From: Buttiauxella gaviniae ATCC 51604
GTDB lineage: Bacteria > Pseudomonadota > Gammaproteobacteria > Enterobacterales > Enterobacteriaceae
Direction: 5' to 3'
DNA: 64,000 nucleotides
Assembly (NCBI RefSeq): GCF_001654835.1
Contig: NZ_LXEP01000031.1
Location: 186,001 to 250,000 of the forward strand
Shown here: in pieces, positions 17,559-26,729 of the stretch
How the letters are laid out: the number at the start of each line of letters is the position of its first letter
Numbering within the stretch: the first letter of the stretch is position 1
Program-made: the position numbers and the translations under genes
The notes under the pieces: generated by a model
The model's database searches: none
What the model was told of the DNA's origin: nothing
Seen by the model: only the letters and a program-made list of their open reading frames with translations

Positions 17559-19226
17559 ATGAGTGAGGCAGAAGCCCGCCCAACTAACTTTATTCGCCAG
17601 ATTATTGATGAAGATTTGGCCAATGGTAAGCACGACAGTATTTGCACCCGTTTTCCGCCAGAGCCAAATGGTTATCTGCATATCGGTCATGCAAAATCCA
17701 TCTGCCTGAATTTTGGTATCGCGCAAGATTATCAAGGCCAGTGCAACCTGCGTTTCGATGACACCAACCCAGTAAAAGAAGACATCGAATTCGTAGACTC
17801 AATTAAGCACGACGTTGAATGGCTTGGTTTTCATTGGTCTGGCAATGTGCGTTATTCTTCAGATTATTTCGATCAGTTGTTCAACTATGCGGTTGAGCTG
17901 ATCAATAAAGGTCTGGCGTATGTTGACGAACTGACTCCGGAGCAGATTCGTGAATATCGCGGCTCATTGACTTCGCCTGGGAAAAACAGCCCATATCGCG
18001 ACCGTACGGTTGAAGAGAACCTCGCGCTGTTCGAGAAGATGCGTAACGGTGAGTTCGCTGAAGGGACTGCGTGCCTGCGTGCGAAAATCGATATGGCTTC
18101 GCCATTTATCGTGATGCGTGATCCGGTGATTTATCGTATTAAATTTGCCGAACACCACCAGACTGGTAATAAGTGGTGCATCTACCCGATGTACGACTTC
18201 ACCCACTGCATTTCCGATGCGCTGGAAGGCATTACACACTCGCTGTGTACGCTGGAATTCCAGGACAACCGTCGTTTGTACGACTGGGTGTTGGATAACA
18301 TCACAATTCCTGCGCATCCGCGTCAGTACGAGTTCTCTCGCCTGAATCTCGAGTACGCCATCATGTCTAAGCGTAAGCTTAACCTGCTGGTGACTGAGAA
18401 GGTTGTAGAGGGTTGGGATGACCCACGTATGCCGACCATCTCTGGTTTGCGTCGTCGTGGTTATACCGCCGCTTCTATTCGCGAGTTCTGTAAGCGCATT
18501 GGTGTGACCAAGCAAGACAACACCGTTGAAATGGCATCTCTGGAATCTTGTATTCGTGATGACCTGAATGAGAACGCACCACGCGCTATGGCTGTTCTCG
18601 ACCCGGTTAAAGTTATCATCGAAAACTTCCCTCAGGGTGAAGTTGAAATGGTAACGATGCCTAACCATCCTAACAAACCAGAGATGGGTAGCCGTCAGGT
18701 GCCGTTTAGCCGTGAGATCTATATCGATCGTGCTGACTTCCGTGAAGAAGCCAACAAGCAATATAAGCGTCTGGTGTTGGGCAAAGAAGTACGCCTGCGT
18801 AATGCATATGTGATTAAAGCCGATAGCGTTGAGAAAGATGATGCAGGGAATATCACCACGCTGCATTGCTCCTACGATCCGGACACATTAAGCAAAGACC
18901 CAGCTGATGGTCGTAAAGTTAAAGGTGTGATTCATTGGGTGAGTGCAGAACATGCATTGCCTGTTGAGATTCGCCTTTATGACCGCCTTTTCAGTGTTGC
19001 AAACCCAGGGGCTGCAGAAGATTTCCTTGCAACGATTAACCCGGAATCACTGGTTATCAAACAAGGCTTCGTCGAACCAAGTCTGCAAAATGCCGAAAAA
19101 GGCAAAGCATATCAGTTCGAGCGCGAAGGTTATTTCTGCCTGGACAGCCGTTATGCAACTGCCGAAAAACTGGTATTTAACCGTACCGTTGGCTTGCGTG
19201 ATACTTGGGCGAAAATGGGCGAATAG
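17559..19226 (+). CDS. glnS: Glutaminyl-tRNA synthetase
   Basis: 555 aa (E. coli 554). Class I synthetase that charges tRNA-Gln. The HIGH motif is in [12 protein letters not shown] (about residues 35-46) and the KMSKS equivalent is IMSKRKL (about 268-274); the C-terminal beta-barrel anticodon-binding domains follow. ATG at 17559 after AGAGGAACC. Single-gene unit with its own terminator, between nagE and chiP as in E. coli. Confidence 0.97.
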   Translation: MSEAEARPTNFIRQIIDEDLANGKHDSICTRFPPEPNGYLHIGHAKSICLNFGIAQDYQGQCNLRFDDTNPVKEDIEFVDSIKHDVEWLGFHWSGNVRYSSDYFDQLFNYAVELINKGLAYVDELTPEQIREYRGSLTSPGKNSPYRDRTVEENLALFEKMRNGEFAEGTACLRAKIDMASPFIVMRDPVIYRIKFAEHHQTGNKWCIYPMYDFTHCISDALEGITHSLCTLEFQDNRRLYDWVLDNITIPAHPRQYEFSRLNLEYAIMSKRKLNLLVTEKVVEGWDDPRMPTISGLRRRGYTAASIREFCKRIGVTKQDNTVEMASLESCIRDDLNENAPRAMAVLDPVKVIIENFPQGEVEMVTMPNHPNKPEMGSRQVPFSREIYIDRADFREEANKQYKRLVLGKEVRLRNAYVIKADSVEKDDAGNITTLHCSYDPDTLSKDPADGRKVKGVIHWVSAEHALPVEIRLYDRLFSVANPGAAEDFLATINPESLVIKQGFVEPSLQNAEKGKAYQFEREGYFCLDSRYATAEKLVFNRTVGLRDTWAKMGE

Positions 19227-19253
19227 TCCCTTTTTACTAGGTCAATATCTGAC

Positions 19254-19283
19254 AAAAACGCCGCAAATTGCGGCGTTTTTTTT
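19254..19283 (+). terminator. Rho-independent terminator after glnS
   Basis: AAAAACGCCGC-aaatt-GCGGCG followed by eight T. Confidence 0.9.
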
Positions 19284-19312
19284 CGCTTTATAATCATTTG
19301 CTTAAATATATC

Positions 19313-19340
19313 TTCACATTCGCGTTGCGAATTAATGTTA
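19313..19340 (+). promoter_or_regulatory. NagC operator upstream of chiP (distal)
   Basis: The core ATTCGCGTTGCGAAT is nearly symmetric and is flanked by A/T arms, as NagC boxes are. Its centre is about 233 bases from the proximal box; a repression loop is possible. Confidence 0.65.
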
Positions 19341-19406
19341 TTTACACTTCTTCCTCTCTACTTTTTATGGTCAACCTCGGAACATTAAAAATTCTTCTTT
19401 TAATTA

Positions 19407-19422
19407 TGTGAGCGCTCTCATA
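19407..19422 (+). promoter_or_regulatory. CRP-like site upstream of chiP
   Basis: TGTGAGCGCTCTCATA matches TGTGA-N6-TCACA at 9 of 10 positions. A weaker relative, TGTGCTCTCTGTCATA, lies at 19502-19517. CRP activation of chitoporin expression fits the use of chitosugars; the function here is inference. Confidence 0.55.
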
Positions 19423-19546
19423 TAGAGTTTTGTATTTTATAAATAGCAATTATCAAGATAAAACGCTTGTGTCGTTATTTGTTACAAATGCTCATAAATT
19501 ATGTGCTCTCTGTCATAATATCGGAATGAACTCTTACAAAGTCATT

Positions 19547-19570
19547 GATAATTCGCGTCGCGAAAAATAG
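19547..19570 (+). promoter_or_regulatory. NagC operator upstream of chiP (proximal)
   Basis: The core TTCGCG-T-CGCGAA is a perfect palindrome inside GATAATTCGCG...CGAAAAATAG. It lies about 130 bases before the chiP start. NagC represses chiPQ in E. coli. Confidence 0.75.
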
Positions 19571-19679
19571 TCTTAAGGGCAGCAGTAATGCGGGCAAATA
19601 TTCATAACCGCTTTAGCCGTTAGGCATTTTTACTTTTTTTCGCCATAAGGCGTCTTTTAACGTCCGGCGATTATTGATA

Positions 19680-19693
19680 CGTCAAAGAGGAAT
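19680..19693 (+). promoter_or_regulatory. ChiX small-RNA target overlapping the chiP ribosome site
   Basis: CGTCAAAGAGGAAT is the exact complement of the 14-base pairing segment of E. coli ChiX (ATTCCTCTTTGACG) as I recall it. It covers the AGAGG Shine-Dalgarno sequence of chiP, so pairing would block translation. ChiX itself is not in this window. Confidence 0.75.
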
Positions 19694-19698
19694 AATAT

Positions 19699-21096
19699 AT
19701 GCGTACGTTTAGTGGCAAACGTAGTGCACTGGCGCTTGCAATTGCAGGTGTCACAGCTCTTTCAGGACTTGTAGTCATCCCTCAGGCAAGCGCAGCAGGC
19801 TTTGTTGATGACTCGACTCTGACCGGTGGTGTTTATTACTGGCAGCGTGAGCGTGACCGTAAAGATGTTACGACTGATAAATATGAAACTAACCTTGCGC
19901 ATTCCACCTGGAACGCCAACCTGGACTTCCAGTCTGGTTTCGCCGCTGACATGTTCGGTCTGGATATTGCGGCCTTTACTGCTATCGAAATGGCAGAAAA
20001 TGGTAACAGCGGTCACCCGAACGAAATCGCATTCTCCTCTGTAAACAAAGCTTACGACGAAGATTACTCAGGTGATAAGAGCGGTATTAGCCTCTATAAA
20101 GCTGCAGCTAAATTCAAATACGGCCCGGTTTGGGCACGTGGCGGTTACATTCAGCCAACCGGGCAAACCTTGCTCGCACCACACTGGAGTTTCATGCCTG
20201 GTACTTACCAGGGCGCTGAAGCCGGTGCAAATTTTGACTACGGCGATTCTGGTGCGCTGAGCTTCTCCTACATGTGGACCAACGAGTATAAAGCTCCATG
20301 GCACCTGGAAATGGACAAGTTCTATCAGAACGACAAAAACACCAAAGTTGAATATTTACACTCTCTTGGCGCGAAGTATGACTTCAAAAATGATTTCATT
20401 CTCGAAGCGGCATTTGGGCAGGCTGAAGGCTACGTTGATCAGTATTTCACCAAAGCAAGCTATAAGTTTGATATCGCGGGCAGCCCGTTAACAACCAGCT
20501 ACCAGTTCTACGGTACGCGTGACAAAGTTTCTGATGGCAGCGTTAACGATCTGTACGACGGCACTGCATGGTTGCAGGCATTGACTCTCGGATACAGAGT
20601 TGGCCAGGTTGATTTGCGTCTTGAAGGAACTATTGTTAAGGCCGATGGCCAGCAAGGTTACTTCCTGCAGCGTATGACCCCAACTTATGCATCTTCAAAC
20701 GGTCGTCTTGATGTGTGGTGGGATAACCGCTCTGACTTCAACGCCAACGGTGAAAAAGCAGTATTTGCAGGCGCGATGTATGACCTGAGCAATTGGAACC
20801 TGGCAGGTTGGGCAGTGGGTGCTTCTTATGTGTACGCATGGGATGCTAAACCAAGCTCTAAACCAACCACTGACGGTTACTACGATGCTGATAATCGTCT
20901 GAAAGAATCCGCGTACAGCCTTGATGCGTTGTACACCGTTCAGGATGGTCGTGCGAAAGGCACGCTGTTCAAACTGCACTTCACTCAGTACGACAACCAT
21001 TCAGACATCCCAAGCTGGGGCGGTGGTTACGGCAACATCTTCCAGGATGAGCGCGACGTGAAATTCATCGTCATCGCACCGTTCACCATCTTCTGA
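19699..21096 (+). CDS. chiP: Chitoporin (outer-membrane chitooligosaccharide porin)
   Basis: 465 aa (E. coli ChiP/YbfM 468). OprD-type porin that lets chitosugars cross the outer membrane. The signal peptide runs to about residue 32 ([15 protein letters not shown]). The mature part has repeated amphipathic strands with Gly/Tyr/Trp and ends IVIAPFTIF, with a C-terminal Phe as expected for an outer-membrane beta-barrel. It is followed 47 bases later by chiQ. Upstream it has two NagC boxes, CRP-like sites and the ChiX target, so expression should follow GlcNAc/chitosugar supply. Confidence 0.95.
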   Translation: MRTFSGKRSALALAIAGVTALSGLVVIPQASAAGFVDDSTLTGGVYYWQRERDRKDVTTDKYETNLAHSTWNANLDFQSGFAADMFGLDIAAFTAIEMAENGNSGHPNEIAFSSVNKAYDEDYSGDKSGISLYKAAAKFKYGPVWARGGYIQPTGQTLLAPHWSFMPGTYQGAEAGANFDYGDSGALSFSYMWTNEYKAPWHLEMDKFYQNDKNTKVEYLHSLGAKYDFKNDFILEAAFGQAEGYVDQYFTKASYKFDIAGSPLTTSYQFYGTRDKVSDGSVNDLYDGTAWLQALTLGYRVGQVDLRLEGTIVKADGQQGYFLQRMTPTYASSNGRLDVWWDNRSDFNANGEKAVFAGAMYDLSNWNLAGWAVGASYVYAWDAKPSSKPTTDGYYDADNRLKESAYSLDALYTVQDGRAKGTLFKLHFTQYDNHSDIPSWGGGYGNIFQDERDVKFIVIAPFTIF

Positions 21097-21143
21097 TTCG
21101 AATCCGGGCGTGAAAACGCCCGGTTTTCTTAAGGATATCAAGC

Positions 21144-21476
21144 ATGAAAAAAAACGTTCTGACTGTGGTGATGGCGTTAGGTTTAAGTGCGTGTGCGCAG
21201 CAACAACCAAAAACGGCTCCGGAAGACACAAAACTAAAACATGCGTATAGCGCCTGTATTAACACCGCAGAAGGCAATCCGGATAAAATTCAGGCCTGCC
21301 AAAGCGTATTGAATGTGTTGGCTCAGGAGAAGGAACACCAGGAGTTTGCGAAGAAAGAAACGGTTCGTACCCTGGATTACCAGAACTGCATTCAGGCAAC
21401 ACGTACCGGTAATGACCAGGCCGTGAAAGCAAAATGCGATAAAATCTGGCAAGAGATCCGCGCCAACAATAAGTAA
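21144..21476 (+). CDS. chiQ: Lipoprotein ChiQ (YbfN)
   Basis: 110 aa (E. coli 108). The signal peptide ends in the lipobox LSAC (Cys18); Gln-rich residues follow, without Asp at +2, which suggests outer-membrane sorting. The mature domain is small, charged and has four further Cys (SACIN, QACQS, QNCIQ, KCDK). Function is unknown; it is co-transcribed with chiP. Confidence 0.9.
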   Translation: MKKNVLTVVMALGLSACAQQQPKTAPEDTKLKHAYSACINTAEGNPDKIQACQSVLNVLAQEKEHQEFAKKETVRTLDYQNCIQATRTGNDQAVKAKCDKIWQEIRANNK

Positions 21477-21494
21477 TCGCTGTATTCAGGCAAT

Positions 21495-21528
21495 AAAAAA
21501 ACCGGTGAGCTTCCTCACCGGTTTTTTT
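21495..21528. terminator. Bidirectional terminator between chiQ and fur
   Basis: AAAAAACCGGTGAG-cttc-CTCACCGGTTTTTTT works for both convergent genes. A second perfect hairpin, CCGGCACCC-aactct-GGGTGCCGG at 21533-21556, lies between it and the fur stop. Confidence 0.9.
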
Positions 21529-21565
21529 ATACCCGGCACCCAACTCTGGGTGCCGGAGGTGCAGA

Positions 21566-22018
21566 TTACTTTTCGCTGATTTCGTGTGCGTTTTCGTCGG
21601 TACGGCAATCACCTTCAGCACAATGACCATAAAGGTACAGGCTGTGGTTAGTCAGACGAATACCATGACGTGATGCGATTTCACGCTGGCGGGCTTCGAT
21701 TGAATCATCGCTGAATTCAATTACTTTGCCGCAGTCCAGGCAAATCAGGTGGTCATGGTGATGTTGCTGTGTCAGTTCGAATACGGATTTGCCGCCTTCG
21801 AAGTTATGGCGCGTCACAATGCCTGCATCATCAAACTGGTTTAGTACACGATAAACGGTGGCGAGACCAATCTCTTCGCCCATATCAATCAGACGTTTAT
21901 ATAAGTCTTCCGCACTGACGTGGTGGTTCACCGGCCCCTGCAGCACTTCAAGGATTTTTAATCGAGGAAGCGTGACTTTCAGGCCGGCCTTCTTTAATGC
22001 GGTATTATTGTCAGTCAT
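21566..22018 (-). CDS. fur: Ferric uptake regulator Fur
   Basis: 150 aa from the ATG at 22018 (E. coli 148, same MTDNNTALKKAGLKVTLPRLK start). Fe2+-dependent repressor of iron acquisition. N-terminal winged helix (about 1-80), then the metal and dimer domain with HHHDHLICLDCG (His cluster and CxxC) and GHCAEGDC (second Cys pair). The reading frame stays open upstream through another ATG at 22087, which corresponds to the start of the E. coli leader ORF uof; see the separate entry. The site in front of the 22018 ATG is a moderate AGGA nine bases away. Confidence 0.96.
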   Translation of the reverse strand: MTDNNTALKKAGLKVTLPRLKILEVLQGPVNHHVSAEDLYKRLIDMGEEIGLATVYRVLNQFDDAGIVTRHNFEGGKSVFELTQQHHHDHLICLDCGKVIEFSDDSIEARQREIASRHGIRLTNHSLYLYGHCAEGDCRTDENAHEISEK

Positions 22019-22087
22019 GCGGAAATTGTCCTGTTGCTTAACGATTCGCTCGGAGTCAGGGTGAGCGTTAAGATGAATGCGTCTCAT
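22019..22087 (-). other. uof-like leader, in frame with fur (possible 23-residue Fur extension)
   Basis: The ATG at 22087 starts MRRIHLNAHP, like the start of the E. coli leader peptide Uof (MRRI...). In E. coli uof is a 28-codon ORF in another frame whose stop overlaps the fur start and which couples RyhB control to fur. Here the distance between the two ATGs is 69 bases, so there is no stop and the leader reads straight into MTDNN. Translation from 22087 would give a 173-residue Fur. A possible ribosome site is AAGGGG 11 bases upstream. Whether the leader start is used is unknown. Confidence 0.5.
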
Positions 22088-22260
22088 TATAGAACTGCCC
22101 CTTCTAAATGGGAACCGCAAGTATTATGCATAACCAAGTTAAAAAATTGCGGTTGAGTCGCGATTTGATGGCCTTGATAGCTATTTGTCAGGAGTTCATT
22201 GTACAGGGACAAGCTGAAAAGTTAAAAATTTGTAGCAATTATTTTAATCGGAAATAACTA

Positions 22261-22296
22261 TCAATGTGGCGAAACCCAATAGTCTCGCCACATTGA
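22261..22296 (-). terminator. Inverted repeat after fldA, possible weak terminator
   Basis: TCAATGTGGCGA and TCGCCACATTGA form a perfect 12-bp stem with a 12-base loop. On the minus strand it is followed by TAGTTATTTCC, only a poor T run, so it may stabilise a 3' end or end transcription inefficiently. Confidence 0.45.
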
Positions 22297-22357
22297 TGCC
22301 CATCGCCCTTGAATATGCAGGTTTATTGCCAGCCTGCATCTTAAAGTAGCCTGGGTT
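22295..22357. repeat. ERIC element with internal deletion (about 63 bp)
   Basis: Outer arms GATGCCCATCGCCCTTGAAT-ATGCAGG and CCTGCATCTTAAAGTAGCC-TGGGTTT remain; the core is missing. It lies just past the fldA stop, next to the inverted repeat at 22261-22296. Confidence 0.8.
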
Positions 22358-22362
22358 TAGAA

Positions 22363-22893
22363 TCAGGCGTTGATGATATCAGCCAGGTTGAGCTCATCAG
22401 AAACTTGTTTAACCCATTTCTGAACGCGTTCAGCAGTCAGTTCTGGTTGACGGTCTTCGTCAATCGCCAGGCCAACAAAGTGGTCATCGTCTGCAAGACC
22501 TTTAGATGCTTCGAAATGGTAACCCGCAGTCGGCCAGTGACCGACGATAGCTGCACCGCGCGGCTCAATGATGTCGCGGATAGTGCCTAATGCGTCACAG
22601 AAGTATTCTGCGTAGTCTTCCTGGTCACCGCAACCAAACAACGCTACCAGTTTGCCATTGAAATCAACTTCTTCCAGAGTTGGGAAGAAATCGTCCCAAT
22701 CACACTGGGCTTCGCCGTAGTACCAGGTTGGAATGCCGAGAAGCAGAATGTCGAAGCCTTCCAGGTCTTCTTTGCTGCTCTTAGCAATGTCATGCACCTC
22801 AGCAACATCTTTACCGAGCTGTTTTTGAATCATTTTCGCGATATTTTCGGTGTTACCAGTGTCGCTGCCGAAAAAAATGCCTACGATTGCCAT
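22363..22893 (-). CDS. fldA: Flavodoxin 1
   Basis: 176 aa, as in E. coli. FMN electron carrier that donates to IspG/IspH, biotin synthase, pyruvate formate-lyase activase and others. The FMN phosphate loop [12 protein letters not shown] (about residues 9-20) and the flavin-stacking segments [15 protein letters not shown] and [12 protein letters not shown] are intact. The ATG at 22893 follows AAGAGGTTAT; an in-frame upstream extension has no family match. Confidence 0.97.
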   Translation of the reverse strand: MAIVGIFFGSDTGNTENIAKMIQKQLGKDVAEVHDIAKSSKEDLEGFDILLLGIPTWYYGEAQCDWDDFFPTLEEVDFNGKLVALFGCGDQEDYAEYFCDALGTIRDIIEPRGAAIVGHWPTAGYHFEASKGLADDDHFVGLAIDEDRQPELTAERVQKWVKQVSDELNLADIINA

Positions 22894-23044
22894 GAGTAAA
22901 ATAACCTCTTGATACTTAATGGTATGGTGGCTGCTATTTGGCCACAGATAGGGCAATCATAGCAGAACACTTCGTGGTGCGGAAACTGCTATCGCCCCGG
23001 TGTGCACAGACTGCAAAATCGCATACCAGGACATAGCACTAAAA

Positions 23045-23326
23045 CTAACTGAGGTGTTGCTTCAGTTGTTCGAGAAGTATCTCTTCAATCAATTCACTAC
23101 GACTGATATTGCGCGCTTCAGCCAGCTGATTGAGAGCATCTACCGCATCGTTATTGAGCTTTAGCTCTACTCGCTTCAGGCCGCGTACTTTATCGCGCTT
23201 GAGTTGGTTACGTTTGTTGATACGCAATTGCTCATCACGCGTTAGCGGATTGGTTTTTGGTCGCCCCGGGCGACGCTCGTCCGCGAACAGATCTAATGTA
23301 GTACGGTCCGTTTGTTCTTTTGCCAT
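23045..23326 (-). CDS. ybfE: YbfE, small LexA-regulon protein with a ribbon-helix-helix-like C-terminus
   Basis: 93 aa (E. coli 97). The N-terminal half is rich in Arg/Lys/Pro (RRPGRPKTNP) and the C-terminal half LKRVELKLNNDAVDALNQLA...SRSELIEEILLEQL resembles a ribbon-helix-helix (CopG-like) fold. Function unknown. The ATG at 23326 gives the known MAKEQTDRTTLDLF start. The E. coli gene is in the SOS regulon; the matching LexA box here appears damaged (see the site at 23450-23465). Confidence 0.92.
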   Translation of the reverse strand: MAKEQTDRTTLDLFADERRPGRPKTNPLTRDEQLRINKRNQLKRDKVRGLKRVELKLNNDAVDALNQLAEARNISRSELIEEILLEQLKQHLS

Positions 23327-23449
23327 GATTAGACTACTGACAGGGAATTCAGGTGGCACGGAGCGGGGTGCTCTGGCGCAATTTAGCGCGCAATCATACA
23401 TCAGCATGGCTTGCGCGCCAACGCGTTAGCCACATCTTGTGGCCAGTCG

Positions 23450-23465
23450 GTTTGTTTTTAATCAG
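23450..23465 (-). promoter_or_regulatory. Degenerate LexA box upstream of ybfE
   Basis: On the minus strand CTG-ATTAAAAACA-AAC corresponds to the E. coli ybfE SOS box CTG-ATTAAAAACC-CAG, but the second half-site CAG is AAC here. It overlaps the end of ybfF. Confidence 0.35.
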
Positions 23466-24238
23466 TTTGCCGCTGTTGTGTCGATAAAACGATGGATTGC
23501 GCGCAAAACAGCATCAGGTTTTTCTGCGTGAACCCAGTGTCCGGCACCTGCAACCACATGAGCACGCGCCTGAGGGAACTGTGAAAGCAACTGGCTACGA
23601 TGCGATTCATTAACATAAGGAGATGCGCCGCCGCGAATAAATAGCGAGGGTTCATTCCATGCAGGAATGTTTTCCCAGCCGACAATATTCTCATATTGCT
23701 CCCACAGCACCGGCACGTTGAATTTCCATTCGCCATCGGCAAAGGATTTTAGCAAGAACTGAATAACACCTTCTTCATCAAGATGCTCGCGCATCACGGT
23801 CGCGGCCTGCTGCCGTGTTTTAACGCAAGCGGCGCTAACGGCATTTATTGCAGTGAAAATTTCATCGTGGCGGCGCACCTGATAATCCACCGGTGCAATA
23901 TCAATCAGTACTAATTTGTCGATACGCTCTGGGGCAATCGCCGTCAAAGCCATCGCCACTTTGCCACCCATTGAATGGCCAATAATAATGGCCTTCTCAA
24001 AGTCATATTCATCGAGCGTTTCGACGACATCCTGCGCCATAGCAGGGTAGTTCATCTCAGAGCTTTGTGGTGATAAACCGTGGTTGCGCAGATCGATTTG
24101 CAGCAACGTATGATCCTGCCCAAGGTCACGGGCCAGCACGCCCAGGTTATCAAGGCTACCAAAAAGACCGTGAATAAGGACGATGGGGGAATTACTAGTC
24201 GATTGTTGCGCAGTTTGCAGGCGAGCATTCAATTTCAT
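23462..24238 (-). CDS. ybfF: Alpha/beta-hydrolase esterase YbfF
   Basis: 258 aa (E. coli 254). Hydrolase of acyl-CoA or short-chain esters in vitro; physiological substrate unclear. The oxyanion/HG segment is VLIHGLFGSLDNLG, the nucleophile elbow is GHSMGG (Ser about 97) and the catalytic His is in GAGHWVHAEKP near the C-terminus. Divergent from seqA with about 180 bases between. Confidence 0.95.
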   Translation of the reverse strand: MKLNARLQTAQQSTSNSPIVLIHGLFGSLDNLGVLARDLGQDHTLLQIDLRNHGLSPQSSEMNYPAMAQDVVETLDEYDFEKAIIIGHSMGGKVAMALTAIAPERIDKLVLIDIAPVDYQVRRHDEIFTAINAVSAACVKTRQQAATVMREHLDEEGVIQFLLKSFADGEWKFNVPVLWEQYENIVGWENIPAWNEPSLFIRGGASPYVNESHRSQLLSQFPQARAHVVAGAGHWVHAEKPDAVLRAIHRFIDTTAAN

Positions 24239-24421
24239 GGCAAAGTTCTTTTTTTTACTTCGTGCGGTTAGGGTATCATAACGGCATCCTGCCGCACTGC
24301 CGCAAATTTCCAGTTTAGTCTGACTTTGTGGTGTGACAAAAGCTTGGCGCTACCCGAGGTTGGGATTTGTCCTTATAATCCCAATTACTTGCATTCAGAA
24401 AAGATATCGCACTGGATTAAG

Positions 24422-24970
24422 ATGAAAACAATTGAAGTTGATGACGAGCTCTATCGCTATATTGCCAGCCACACGCAGCACATTGGTGAAAGCGCGTCCG
24501 ATATTTTACGGCGTATGTTGAAATTTACCGCCGGCCAAACTCCAGCTACACCTGCAACTACCGGCCAGACAGGGGCAACTGCTACACCTGCTTCGGAAGC
24601 CAAACCCGTAAATAAAGCACGCGATCGCGTTCGTGCGGTTCGTGAATTATTGCTGTCCGATGAATATGCGGAGCAAAAGAAAGCGGTTAACCGTTTCATG
24701 ATGGTGCTTTCAACTCTGTATACACTTGATGCTCAAGCTTTTGGTGAAGCGACTGAATCGCTGCATGGTCGTACACGTGTCTATTTTGCAGGTAATGAAC
24801 AGACGTTGCTGCAAAACGGAAACCAGACCAAACCTAAGCATGTTCCAGGAACGCCATACTGGGTTATTACTAACACCAATACTGGTCGTAAATGCAGCAT
24901 GGTCGAACACATCATGCAATCAATGCAGTTCCCGGCGGAATTGATTGAAAAGGTTTGCGGCACAATTTAA
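24422..24970 (+). CDS. seqA: SeqA, replication initiation modulator
   Basis: 182 aa (E. coli 181). SeqA binds hemimethylated GATC sites, sequesters oriC and the dnaA promoter, and organises new DNA. N-terminal oligomerisation motif [18 protein letters not shown] (ribbon-helix-helix type), an Ala/Thr/Pro-rich linker (about residues 37-64, variable in the family), and a C-terminal DNA-binding domain that is almost invariant ([33 protein letters not shown]). ATG at 24422 chosen because it restores the known start. Followed by pgm after 25 bases, so probably co-transcribed. Confidence 0.97.
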   Translation: MKTIEVDDELYRYIASHTQHIGESASDILRRMLKFTAGQTPATPATTGQTGATATPASEAKPVNKARDRVRAVRELLLSDEYAEQKKAVNRFMMVLSTLYTLDAQAFGEATESLHGRTRVYFAGNEQTLLQNGNQTKPKHVPGTPYWVITNTNTGRKCSMVEHIMQSMQFPAELIEKVCGTI

Positions 24971-24995
24971 CACCTCGCGTCAGAAGGAAAGGCCA

Positions 24996-26639
24996 ATGGC
25001 TAACCACCCTCGTGCAGGACAACCGGCACAACAGAGCGATTTGATTAACGTAGCCCAACTGACGGCTCAGTATTATGTACTGAAGCCCGAAGTGGGGAAT
25101 AGCGAACATGCGGTGAAGTTCGGAACATCCGGTCACCGTGGTAGTGCGGCACGTCAAAACTTTAACGAGCCTCACATTCTCGCAATTGCTCAGGCGATTG
25201 CAGAAGATCGTGCAAAAAATGGCATTACCGGGCCGTGCTATGTGGGTAAAGATACCCACGCGCTGTCTGAACCTGCGTTTATCTCCGTACTTGAAGTGCT
25301 GGCTGCGAACGGTGTGGATGTTATTGTGCAGCAGGCGAACGGCTACACGCCAACGCCAGCTATCTCTCACGCCATTCTGACGCATAACAAAAAGGGTGGC
25401 GCACAGGCTGATGGCATCGTTATTACGCCTTCGCACAACCCACCGGATGACGGCGGTATCAAATACAATCCACCTAACGGTGGCCCGGCTGATACCAACG
25501 TCACCAAAGTCGTAGAAGATCGCGCTAATGCATTGCTGGCCGCAGATCTGAAAGACGTGAAACGTATCTCTCTTGATCAGGCGTGGAAAAGTGGCCACGT
25601 ACAAGAGCAAGATCTAGTGCAGCCGTTTATTGAAGGGCTGGTGGATATCGTAGATATGGCCGCCATCCAGAAAGCAGGCCTGAAACTGGGTGTTGATCCA
25701 CTCGGTGGTTCCGGTATCGAATACTGGCAGCGTATCGCGAAGCACTACAATCTGGATCTGACGATTGTTAACGATCACGTTGATCAGACCTTCCGCTTTA
25801 TGCACCTCGACAAAGATGGCGCGATCCGTATGGATTGCTCGTCCGAATGTGCGATGGGAGGCCTGTTAGCGCTGCGCGATAAATTCGACCTGGCTTTCGC
25901 CAATGACCCGGATTACGACCGCCACGGTATCGTCACGCCAGCTGGCCTGATGAACCCGAACCATTACCTGGCTGTTGCGATTAACTACCTGTTCCAGCAT
26001 CGCCCGCAGTGGGGCAAAGATGTTGCAGTGGGTAAAACACTGGTTTCTTCTGCAATGATTGACCGTGTAGTGAACGATTTGGGGCGTAAACTGGTAGAAG
26101 TACCGGTTGGTTTCAAATGGTTTGTCGATGGTTTATTCGATGGCAGCTTTGGTTTTGGTGGCGAAGAGAGTGCTGGGGCATCGTTCCTACGTTTCGACGG
26201 CACACCGTGGTCTACCGATAAAGACGGCATCATCATGTGCCTGCTGGCGGCAGAAATCACTGCCGTTACCGGTAAGAACCCGCAGCAGCATTACGACGAA
26301 CTGGCTGCTCGCTTCGGTGCGCCAAGCTATAACCGTCTGCAAGCCTCTGCCACTTCTGCGCAGAAAGCGGCACTTTCTAAACTTTCCCCGGAAATGGTTA
26401 GCGCAAGTACCCTGGCGGGTGATCCAATCACCGCACGCTTAACTGCGGCTCCGGGTAACGGCGCCTCCATCGGCGGCCTGAAAGTCATGACTGAAAATGG
26501 TTGGTTTGCTGCACGTCCTTCCGGTACGGAAGATGCGTACAAAATCTATTGTGAAAGTTTCTTAGGTGCAGAGCATCGCCTGCAAATTGAGAAAGAAGCG
26601 GTAGAGATTGTCAGCGAAGTGCTGAAAAACGCGAAGTAA
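24996..26639 (+). CDS. pgm: Phosphoglucomutase
   Basis: 547 aa (E. coli 546). Interconverts glucose-1-P and glucose-6-P. Phosphoserine loop [16 protein letters not shown] (Ser about 147), metal loop NDPDYDRHG, sugar loop [10 protein letters not shown] and phosphate-binding loop [12 protein letters not shown] are all present. ATG at 24996 follows AAGGAAAGGCC. Ends in a bidirectional terminator shared with kdpE. Confidence 0.97.
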   Translation: MANHPRAGQPAQQSDLINVAQLTAQYYVLKPEVGNSEHAVKFGTSGHRGSAARQNFNEPHILAIAQAIAEDRAKNGITGPCYVGKDTHALSEPAFISVLEVLAANGVDVIVQQANGYTPTPAISHAILTHNKKGGAQADGIVITPSHNPPDDGGIKYNPPNGGPADTNVTKVVEDRANALLAADLKDVKRISLDQAWKSGHVQEQDLVQPFIEGLVDIVDMAAIQKAGLKLGVDPLGGSGIEYWQRIAKHYNLDLTIVNDHVDQTFRFMHLDKDGAIRMDCSSECAMGGLLALRDKFDLAFANDPDYDRHGIVTPAGLMNPNHYLAVAINYLFQHRPQWGKDVAVGKTLVSSAMIDRVVNDLGRKLVEVPVGFKWFVDGLFDGSFGFGGEESAGASFLRFDGTPWSTDKDGIIMCLLAAEITAVTGKNPQQHYDELAARFGAPSYNRLQASATSAQKAALSKLSPEMVSASTLAGDPITARLTAAPGNGASIGGLKVMTENGWFAARPSGTEDAYKIYCESFLGAEHRLQIEKEAVEIVSEVLKNAK

Positions 26640-26651
26640 GATGTGAATCTG

Positions 26652-26677
26652 AAAAGGCGCCGGAAGGCGCCTTTTTT
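26652..26677. terminator. Terminator between pgm and kdpE
   Basis: AAAAGGCGCC-ggaa-GGCGCCTTTTTT, usable from both sides. Confidence 0.9.
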
Positions 26678-26687
26678 ACGTCTGTTG

Positions 26688-26718
26688 TGTCGGATGTCGC
26701 TACGCTAATCCGACCTAC
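26688..26718. repeat. REP-like palindrome
   Basis: GTGTCGGATGTCGCTACGC plus TAATCCGACCTAC, arms GTCGGAT / ATCCGAC; same family as 7880-7911 and 45312-45344, located between the ends of convergent pgm and kdpE. Confidence 0.75.
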
Positions 26719-26729
26719 GAAATTCAGAT

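Noticed and set aside
17964-18866. A 300-codon open frame on the minus strand
   Set aside because: It lies wholly inside glnS on the opposite strand, has no ribosome site or family features, and its frame follows the codon bias of glnS.
22088-22120. TTG at 22120 as an even earlier Fur start
   Set aside because: In frame, but no ribosome site, and it overlaps the likely promoter/leader; only the ATG at 22087 has a counterpart in E. coli uof.
23130-23429. A 99-codon plus-strand frame opposite ybfE
   Set aside because: Shadow of ybfE; no ribosome site and rich in Arg/Ser as expected from the complement of Lys/Arg-rich codons.
24912-25610. A 232-codon open frame on the minus strand
   Set aside because: Antisense to seqA-pgm; composition typical of a shadow frame, no domain.
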